Assembly: GCA_014925825.1 (NCBI GenBank)
Contig: JACGCK010000022.1
Location: forward strand, 1-64,000
Origin: Pholiota molesta
Taxonomy: Eukaryota > Basidiomycota > Agaricomycetes > Agaricales > Strophariaceae
Reading direction: 5' to 3'
Length of the DNA stretch: 64,000 nucleotides
The notes below the pieces were generated by a model, which was given only the letters and a program-made list of their open reading frames with translations, was not told the origin of the DNA and ran no database searches. Below are positions 50,021 through 64,000 of the stretch, in pieces. The number at the start of each line of letters is the position of its first letter. The first letter of the stretch is position 1. Made by a program: the position numbers and the translations under genes.

Positions 50021-50625
50021 ACGCTTTCCTTCCGTCCATCAAATTCTCTTCGCTCCGAACTTGCTTCTGGGCATTTTTTCGCAGTATTACTTGGCATGTA
50101 CGTATATATTACTCTGTTTATTGCTAACCTGTTTTCGCCTATTTTCGTTATACGCTGTCATCATACGCTGTGCATTTTTATCCGTTTGTTGTACGTAAAC
50201 TCTTCGCATTGTGTTCTGTTTTACTCACGAATTATTCACGAGATTATTCATGTCTTTTATGTCGCTTCTGTAGTAGAGATATACCCAAATAAAGGGATTA
50301 TAAATTCTCATTATTCAGACCCTTTTGGCCGTCGAGACTGGTTTCTGACCCAATTCTGATCTTCTCGGCGCGTCGCGCGAACGCGGTATTGTCGGTCACG
50401 TGCGTCGCATGTGACGGCCAGATTCGACGCGAGCCACGCGTATCGATGAAAATTTCCTACCTACATACCATTGGCTTCAAAAGCCATGAACGTTTGATAC
50501 TGATCATTTGGTCTCTTATCTTCTGGATTACAATGTCTTCGAAACATTCTCTCATGTCTATATAAACTTGCGGTCACAACTTGCGTATATCTTGGAATAT
50601 CTTGGACAACTCTCGGACGCAAAAA
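50021..50625. other. Intergenic region
   Basis: A T-rich 3' flank of the RING gene followed by the SET-gene promoter; cgcgtcgcgcgaacgcg-type GC patches occur near 50370-50430. No gene was recognised. Confidence 0.4.
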
Positions 50626-51889
50626 ATGACCCCAAACACAATCGGAATCGCAGCTTTGTACGACATCTTACCGACACCTTATGGCGGACGAGGAGCATAT
50701 GCGCGACAGCCTATACCAAAAGGAACTCTGATTCTCTCTTGCTCGGCGCCGTATGTCCATGTTGTGTTCTGGAAATTCAGACGCGAAGTGTGTGCTTGGT
50801 GTTTCGCGTATGCCTTCGAGAGCGGGAAGAACAAATGGTCGGTCAGGTTGGCCGAGGGGTCCCGGGGTGAAGGCGGCGGCGCCTGGTTCTGCTCTGCCGA
50901 ATGTCGTGGCAAATATCTTTGCGAACATGAAGTCCTCGAGGGGCAAAACGGGGACTGGCGAGCAGAGATCAACGTGTCGTTCGCAAAGCTTCTTTCTCAG
51001 ATGGGCAAAGACGAAAAGCAACCCGATAATGGATCGAGAGGTGCATCACCATTTGCTCACCTTGAAGACATTTCCGCGGATGTGGTCACTCAAGACTTCG
51101 TGGATTGTGCTTGGACATTAGCCAAAGACAGCCCGCTGCAAGGTCATCAGAGGCGGAAGTCAGAGTCCGTGGAGGAGTTGAACGAGTTCGAAATCGACAC
51201 GGCACGCTTCATTCTGGAAGGTCTCATCCGGAAGGTTATCGAGGAACTCAATCCGTCAGCGCCCATTCTGGATCGCGTAGATGAAGGGGCGTCAGGTTAC
51301 CGAGTCGGGGCAGGACGATGGGCTGATTTTATGGCCTTGCAGGACAACGAAATACCCTTCATTCAGTCCAAACCGTACATGCTCGCATCGCAGATTCGAA
51401 TTTACCGCTTTCTTCGCAATCTCGCGTACACTCTTTTCAAGCCGCAACGTTCTCGCGATAAAGGAGAGGGCCTGCTCTTCCAAATTGCGGAGCGACTTCG
51501 TGATTATCTTTCAAGTCCTGACTACGTACGCGCTCTCCTGGGACGGGATCCTGGAAATGTTTTTGGAATCTGGGATATGGCGACAGACGAGGGAAGCGAG
51601 ATGCTTGGCTGGGGAGCTTTCGTATTTGCGTCGTACTTTAACCATCGTATGTGTTTCTCCATTCATTCATGATATGCTTAGCTAACCTGTGGTAGACTGC
51701 GGCCCCAATATCAAGAGGGGCAGGAACAGACGAGGAATAGAATTTTATACGACTAGAGACATCTCTATGGGAGAGGAGCTGTGTATCAGTTACACAGATG
51801 GCAGTTCCACAGAGGATAGGGTTCACCAGCTCGAAAGTCACTGGTTCTTTACGTGTCGATGCACAAGGTGTGTACAGCCAACGACATAA
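50626..51889 (+). CDS. SET-domain protein (SMYD/Set5-like lysine methyltransferase)
   Basis: A two-exon gene starting MTPNTIGIAALYDILPTPYG. The SET N-part (GRGAYARQPIPKGTLILSC) is interrupted by a MYND-like zinc-binding insert (CAWCFAYAFESGKNKW ... WFCSAECRGKYLCEHEV). A long helical insert follows. The catalytic core has LGWGAFVFASYFNHHCGPNI (N-H-x-C-x-P-N AdoMet site, joined across the only intron at about 51646-51695), GIEFYTTRDISMGEELCISY (G-E-E-L-x-I-x-Y), and a post-SET cysteine motif CRCTRC near the C-terminus. Order and length (about 400 residues) fit SMYD or Set5-type enzymes, which methylate histone or non-histone lysines. No frame break is seen. Confidence 0.88.
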
Positions 51890-52605
51890 AAAGATTCTCT
51901 GGCATTTTCTGGACGGGTAGGGAATCCCTTGGATATGTAAAGAATGGAGATGTACGCGGACTATGTATATCGTAAAGCTGATTTGTATCTCTCAAGCCTC
52001 AAGTTCCAAGACCGTAACGTATAGATTTCCTATGGATGTCAGACTTCTCCTAAGAGGTGATTTGTATCACTCTGGGAATATATTTGCTCATCCATATGCT
52101 ACAGATTATTGATTGGCTGCGATTGTCACGGGAACGATGTAGAAATGCAAAACGTTCAACAAGCGCCGCCGGCACCGCAACATATTCAGTATTGACTTCG
52201 ACTTGACTCACGAACTCCGTAGACCATAACGTGTCGCTACGGCACACAGCACGGAGGCTACGGAAGAAGAAGGATCATACAGGTTCTCCAAGCTGTTAAT
52301 TCGGATCCAAAGTACTTATATGCCATTGTTGTAACCGACAGAACAGCACATCGCCCTGCTTGAACATCAACGCTTGCTCAACAAGTGACTCACCGTGTCG
52401 TCTTTACTGCGCTTCTGGCCATTTCTAGTCTTAGTTGAATGCAGATCGTACTTTGAAATTTGTTAGGTGTAGGTTTCGAAGCTACTCTCAACGTGCCTAA
52501 CAATATTGATTTATCTGATTATAGTGCTCTAATATCTCGATATATCTAAAGAAGTTGTCGTCTGGGCTTTCCCTTTGCCATTGGGGAAATATTGTCCAAT
52601 TCTTG
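51890..52605. other. Intergenic region
   Basis: A 716 bp spacer between the SET gene and the ABC transporter. No recognised gene; it presumably contains the transporter promoter. Confidence 0.4.
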
Positions 52606-58702
<6,097 letters not shown>

Positions 58703-61024
58703 GCCCGGAGTTCTATCCTGTTTCGATTAAGATTAGATTCTCCTGATTCATTATTCTCTACAACCCCATCTCATCCTTATCATTACTGACTTCCAAAGGA
58801 CTGGTATATGTCGAAGGAGACACACAATCATTTATATTATTGCTACATCCCTCACTCAATTCTATCTACCCTCACTCACTTTTAATCAATCTAATTATAA
58901 TATTTGCATCTACATATTGACTGTATACTACCCTATCCCTAGGTGGCGACGACCTCTAGTAAGGGAACACCATATTTTTGTAATCGCCTCTATGGACGGT
59001 GCACATACCAACGAACGACGATCCTCGGGTCCATACATATTAATATATCCAGAAGGAAGCTATCCATCAAGCTTGGGGTAGACATAGTACGACAGATGAA
59101 TGTATAGTAGCCTTAACTCCAAGTTGAAGAATACGGTCAACGTTACCCTTCTAATGAAGTCATTTGAAAGACTACCTACACGCGTTCACAACGTTCTTTA
59201 GCATCTAGATGTAAGTCTGGAAGGATTTGAAAACTATCTTTGACTAGTACAAATGAATGTCGATAGAGGAAGAACGCAGATTGATTCCAACGCCGGCGGT
59301 AGTCAGAAAAGTTGATTCCATGCATTGCTTCTGGAATGCCGTCCCGACTCGTCTATGTACTATGTATATGGTCGATAAACGGAGTCTTCGTATCAGAAAG
59401 AAAATTGAATGTCATTAGAAAGGTGACGGGCATAGCGGAATAGCCTGCTAGAAATTCACCGGCCTATAAAAAATCCCCTTCGTGGATATCTTCTGCATAC
59501 GCCTAAGGCTACAGTGGGAGAAGAAGCGCCCGCCAAGATAACTTATGACGGACAACGTGTAAACCGCATTGTACCGGGTATTCCGCGCAGGGTACTTCTC
59601 TCGCCCGTTAAGGAAAGGCGACATGGGGGAAGCCTGTGAGCGTCCAGCGCAAATGAACGTCGCCTGGTCGTAAGCGTGCTTGAGGGAAGCGCCAGAAATA
59701 GCACAAGCGAACTTGCGAATGGCGTCCTGCCGTCCTCCATCAACATAAGCTGTTCCGTCATCCCCAGCTGCCATTTTGGCTGCGCATCGGGACCTTGGGG
59801 TACTAAGACTGTGCCATTCTAAGGATAACACTTTATCTCAAACGAGCATCAGAATACTATTTTCGATAAAAACATGCTGAGAAGCTTGATGAGACCTCGA
59901 CGGAATTCACTGTGGCGCTGCCCATGTCATGGGCGAATGGTGGGCGTGTAGAGGTGTGTGCAAACGCAATGCATACGTATGCGGCCTTCGATTCAAGGGT
60001 AGGCTTTGAGAGGGAAATTTCTTGACACGAGTACCATTGATTTAGGAGAGTGGGGCAACAATGGTGAAAGTCAACCTGTGGCAGAGCAAAGATAGATATT
60101 TGACAGCCACAATGGTTTTCACATTAGACAGAGAATAGGCCACGATATATCCACGCAAGAAGTCTGCTTAGGCGAACCATGTGACTATCCACCACATCAC
60201 TATGTACTATTATGAACGACCACCGCCGCACTCACTTTCATTTTATTTTCGGTTGATCCAAGTTTGAAGCGCTTAAACGATGTAGAGCGCAGAATCGAAT
60301 GCGATTACTTCGCCTTCAAACTTCATGGATCATGATCAGCCCTATTTTTGTCCTATTCAAACATAGCTTCAGTTCCTTGATCAGTGATGAGAACACTTCC
60401 AAATCAATGAGAAGCGTGACAGAGCTTGGGAGGTTTTGGTACTTAGAAAGAAAAACACGTCGGTGTGCGCAACGTGTTTTACGTGAGGTTTTGAAGCGTT
60501 TTGTTCCTTCAGGTTGCTTTACCCCAACCCTGGGTTAACGCGAGCTGGTTTGAGCTGATTGTCGTTCGAAATGTCTGGGACTCCGTGGCTTGAGTGGTTC
60601 GAACGTCGTAATGTTCGTTCAATTTCTCCCGTCTACGAGGACCACCAACCGAGCTAGTGGACCATTCACACCTTTAGATGGAATATAAACTGACTGAGGG
60701 CCAGATTGAAAGTGCTTCCGAACGATAGGAGTTCGAGGGAAGTATGTTCGATGAGGTGAATCTTTCAGAGATGTAACACGTCGATTCACTATGTCCCGAG
60801 AAGGTAAGAATGGTATATATAATGAGAATGCACCCAGTATGGTGGTACTTTTGATACAAACACAAAGAGAGCAATAAATCCAGTCACCGAATCGTGCTCC
60901 CTGCCATAAGTTAAGCTTGCCCACGGCTCGGTACCAGTCCCTGCAGAGCACCTATGCGCTCTGCGCCACGTATCACAAAGAATATCGCCAATATAGTTGG
61001 AGGAAATGTTCGACGTGGCGGCGT
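58703..61024. other. Gene-poor region
   Basis: About 2.3 kb between the ABC transporter and SEC61-beta. Apart from one possible small gene at 59448-59831, the open frames (for example 60299-60538) lack motifs and splice context. No RNA gene or repeat family was recognised. Confidence 0.35.
59448..59831 (-). CDS. Hypothetical small protein (weak)
   Basis: A 127-codon single open frame. An internal start gives MAAGDDGTAYVDGGRQDAIR, followed by FACAISGASLKHAYDQATF and SYLGGRFFSHCSLRRMQK. The text is plausible protein, but no family, signal peptide or splice site supports it. It may be a chance open frame. Confidence 0.2.
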   Translation of the reverse strand: MLSLEWHSLSTPRSRCAAKMAAGDDGTAYVDGGRQDAIRKFACAISGASLKHAYDQATFICAGRSQASPMSPFLNGREKYPARNTRYNAVYTLSVISYLGGRFFSHCSLRRMQKISTKGIFYRPVNF

Positions 61025-61485
61025 TTATTTCGTGAACGCGCGGATGACTTTCGCTGAGATGTGCAGGAAAAAGATGGATCCAATGAAGGATAGCGAAAGG
61101 ACGAGAACAATGAAAGGGTCTCTGGAAAACACGCAAACCCAGGTCAATACTCGTCTCCGAATATAATTGGTCACATACACTCGGAGACCTGGTGAATCAT
61201 CGGTGTACAGTTTCAACATCGTGTTCGAGAGCCGCCTGCACCAGCAGCGCGAGATGAGTTAGGCCGTGACACCGTTGAAGCACCTGCTGCACGTCGGCTG
61301 GTATTGCAGAAGTATAAGTGTACCGCACATGTAGTATACTGGAAACTACGCACCGAATCTGAGCCCCTGGTGGTTTGGCGACAGCCGACGCACCACGTCC
61401 TGCAGCTGGGCGAGAAGAATCGGAGTCGGACTACAGATAAATGTTGAGTATTATAACCAGCCTTTACGAATAAATGACAGACCAT
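61025..61485 (-). CDS. SBH1: Protein transport protein Sec61 subunit beta
   Basis: A tail-anchored subunit of the ER protein-conducting channel. The ATG at 61485 is followed at once by an intron (GTCTGT ... CTGTAG), then SDSDSSRPAAGRGASAVAKP. A second intron leads to RRAAGASTVSRPNSSRAAGA and then MLKLYTDDSPGLRV. A third, before DPFIVLVLSLSFIGSIFFLH, leads to the end SAKVIRAFTK. The LYTDDSPGL box, the single C-terminal membrane span and the length of about 100 residues are diagnostic. A one-base break lies near 61229, between AGAGGS and NTMLKL, where the family has two Ser. Because this gene is conserved, a missing base in the assembly is likely. Confidence 0.92.
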
Positions 61486-64000
61486 GGTGGGGTAAATGAA
61501 GGTGAAAGGTAAGATGTGTTTCCGACGTGTGCTGGCAAATCTCACAACTCCAGTGCAACGTATACGGGGTAATGACCGTGGGACTATTAAGTAGAGCTCC
61601 ACGTGATCGACACGTTTAGCACAGCCATGAGCGCATGGGGCACTACATGAATCCATCCGTATCGTGTTCAAATCATATTGAAACAATTGAGTATCTCTTT
61701 AAATTGGTACAACCTATCATGCAATTTATTGGAGAATATTACAGACTAGCTTCTACAACAGATCTATTATTCCATCCTGCCGAGAAGCATAAATAGAATA
61801 ACTTTCAACATTTGTGGCTGCGAAACAAGTCGCAAGTCCCCAATTTGAGTGGACTCCATTGGAGACCCAAGAACATAGAATTCAGTGTCAATTATACCAG
61901 CGATATATATATCAGAATTAACTAAGAAATATGAGCTGGAAGGACATGAATGGAGATGCAAAAAAAAAATACTCGCGATCACCGCGATTGTGAGGTTGCT
62001 GGAGTGATCTAACGTGAATCTCGGGCCGACGATAACTTGCGAAAGCAGAATTTGAGGTTGCTCGGGGTCGGAGTAAGTCTAGCACAAGCAGCGGGGGAGG
62101 TCAAGAAAGGCGCGCGATGTGGCCGAATTTGGGAATGCGCACGCGATAAATCCATCAAACGCGCAACGGGCGCCTGTCATTGCCATCAGCGCCTGTCGCG
62201 TGGCCCGCGCAGATATGTGGGGACGCTGCCAATGCGCGGGTTCCAATGTAGGTAATGGACAGAACCGCGGTAATTTGCGCAACGAGTGCAGCACTGGATG
62301 GATGGATGTGAATGGATATGAATGGATAGTAATACGGGCTAAGCAGATGGTATTGATTTGGTATTGATGCCATCCAACAGCGGGTATAAGACTGCCTACA
62401 GCAACTATACCATGAGGCATATAGCATCACTATTTGCAGGGACTCCATCCATTCACCTGCCAACATCTGTGAGTAGAACAGCCGCGTGTAAATATCTTAT
62501 CCTGCGTACATCTTTGTCTTATCTTGATCAAATTAAAACGGTGTTATTTGGGCACAGAACTATCGCGAGACCTGAAGAGAGGATGAAAATTGGAAACTTG
62601 ACAACAAATTCCGTGGACTTATCTTTTCGATGCCTGTGCTGCCTAAGACATACCTTATCTTTAGTTAATTAAAATGCTCACAGTCGACGTCCACTCTACT
62701 TCATTGCCGTAGTCCTACGAGAATGATAAAGATATGCTGAGGGGGTTTTATATCTCTACGGGCACAGATAATCTTTGAGATGGGATATAAGATCGTCATA
62801 GATAAGAATTCGCTAATACAAATTCAGCACAACACATACGTACTAACGCTCGGTGTGAATAATATCATTGCCAATGCCATTGCGATGGATTTTCATATAC
62901 AACGATCAATCACGGGGTCGGCCACTGAGAAGTGGGAAGAGAGAATCAGATGATGGACTTGGTCCAGATTAACAAGTCCACGAACCGCAAGTTCAACATT
63001 CGTTTGTCTATACGACGACGAAGCCTGAAATGGAATGGGTTGGCACGAGGATCACAGCACTCTAAATATGGATAGATCTAGAGGCATGCCGCCCGCTGTT
63101 GCTGCGTTGGCTGAAGAGGCAAAATACCAGGACGACCCGAATCACCCATTCCAGAGTGTCTTCGATCCAGCTCTATCTTCCCAAGAAGATCCACTATTAG
63201 TTGTTTTACGCGACGCCTAAAATATTTACAGCATTTCATTAGAGCTTGTGCAGACCCGCCGTCTCTTTCTTGTTTTTCTGAGAATGGAGCCAAATATAAT
63301 TACGCAGTCTTTCTATAATCTAATTAGTTTTGAGCAGCTTTAGTCGGCCTATAACATCGACCGCGGTGTCAGTGAGAACTTCGTATCAATACCATTAAGT
63401 AAATAACATTTGACGGAGATTAATAGTTGTTAATATTAGCGATGCTTCATTATCTAGCCTAAAATTCCCTTAAGTCCAATCAAAATTCAATGTTAACACC
63501 ATTCTAGTTCTGTTGAGGATTTAAGTAGACAACACTAAAGCTATATGCAGCGTTGAATGCAAGTTGAATGCGCTCGCTGCCGCCACAGCGGCGCGACAGT
63601 TGGGCGGCGCGCCTGATCACATGCGCTTATCAGATAACGTCACATGTGACCTATTGCCTTGGAATTGTCACGGCGATGATGTTACCTCGTCAACCACCTT
63701 CCATCCAAGTTCCAACATCACCATAACGTCCAATCGATCTTCTCTTTGCTTAGATGAAAATGACTAATGATGCATTGATGATGAAATGAACGGTTGAATG
63801 GAATCTCTACGGAAGCTGTGCTCGTCAGGACAGTGAAGTAATTATTTTATTTTCTGATAGCTTTTCATAAAGCCTTTACTGACGCGGAAAATAGGCCAGC
63901 GTCCTCACGATTTTTTCGGCGCTTAATGATTTCCATCCATCCATCTTTCGCTTAGGTACTCGCCAGGTAGCTCAAGCCATCTTAACATTTTGTGCAGTAT
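61486..64000. other. Gene-poor right end of the window
   Basis: No gene can be supported in the last 2.5 kb. A run of nine or ten A occurs near 61960. A 61-codon open frame at 63035-63220 (MPPAVAALAEEAKYQDDPN) is protein-like but isolated. Short (tcca)n text lies near 63932-63944. Confidence 0.35.
62295..62328 (+). repeat. Imperfect (TGGA)n microsatellite
   Basis: Three to four tandem tggatgga units, followed by two degenerate aatggata units, lie in non-coding sequence. Confidence 0.6.

Noticed and set aside
60299..60538. 79-codon plus-strand open frame
   Set aside because: Isolated, no motif, no splice sites.
63239..63256. agagcttgtgcaga shared with 7970-7983 near the TFIIIC tail relic
   Set aside because: The match is about 14 bases with no further similarity on either side, so coincidence is likely.

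Overview
The window looks like the nuclear genome of a filamentous basidiomycete, most likely an agaricomycete. Genes are dense and on both strands, and nearly all are cut by many 45-70 bp GT-AG introns. Intergenic spaces are short. The gene content also fits: a basidiomycete-type cytochrome P450, a GMC oxidoreductase, small secreted proteins, PI-PLC-like secreted enzymes and a short ABCC transporter. All calls come from reading translations by eye; no database search was run.

Layout. 0-8 kb: the 5' end of a lysine-rich nuclear-type protein (-), divergent from a TFIIIC subunit with a C-terminal zinc domain (+), then a P450 (+) followed by a broken second copy of the TFIIIC 3' end. 8-17.4 kb: profilin (-), a disordered/coiled-coil protein (+), the ribosome-biogenesis RRM protein Nop4/RBM28 (-), a PhzF-like protein (-) and a mitochondrial Aim32-type Fe-S protein (-). 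18-34 kb: a damaged short-chain dehydrogenase, a secreted GMC oxidoreductase, triosephosphate isomerase, a small cysteine-rich secreted protein, an intron-containing tRNA-Arg(ACG), a tail-to-tail pair of PI-PLC-like paralogues and a secreted histidine acid phosphatase. 34-44 kb: two von Willebrand A-domain paralogues flank a carboxymuconolactone decarboxylase/alpha-beta hydrolase fusion and a multi-pass membrane protein; a lactonase and a second small secreted protein follow. 45-52 kb: an unrecognised open frame, a RING-finger protein and a SET-domain protein. 52-64 kb: a two-NBD ABCC transporter, Sec61-beta and mostly gene-poor sequence.

The genes are a mix of housekeeping functions (Pol III transcription, actin dynamics, rRNA processing, glycolysis, ER translocation) and a secreted or degradative set (GMC oxidoreductase, acid phosphatase, PLC-like enzymes, lactonase, CMD/hydrolase fusion) typical of a saprotrophic or plant-associated fungus. 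There is no clear operon-like or biosynthetic cluster.

The most pervasive oddity is recurrent one-base frame breaks inside otherwise conserved coding sequence, including essential genes such as profilin, Sec61-beta and Nop4. Many are next to short homopolymers. This points to consensus errors in the assembly and should temper any pseudogene call. No intact transposon, CRISPR array or rRNA gene was seen.
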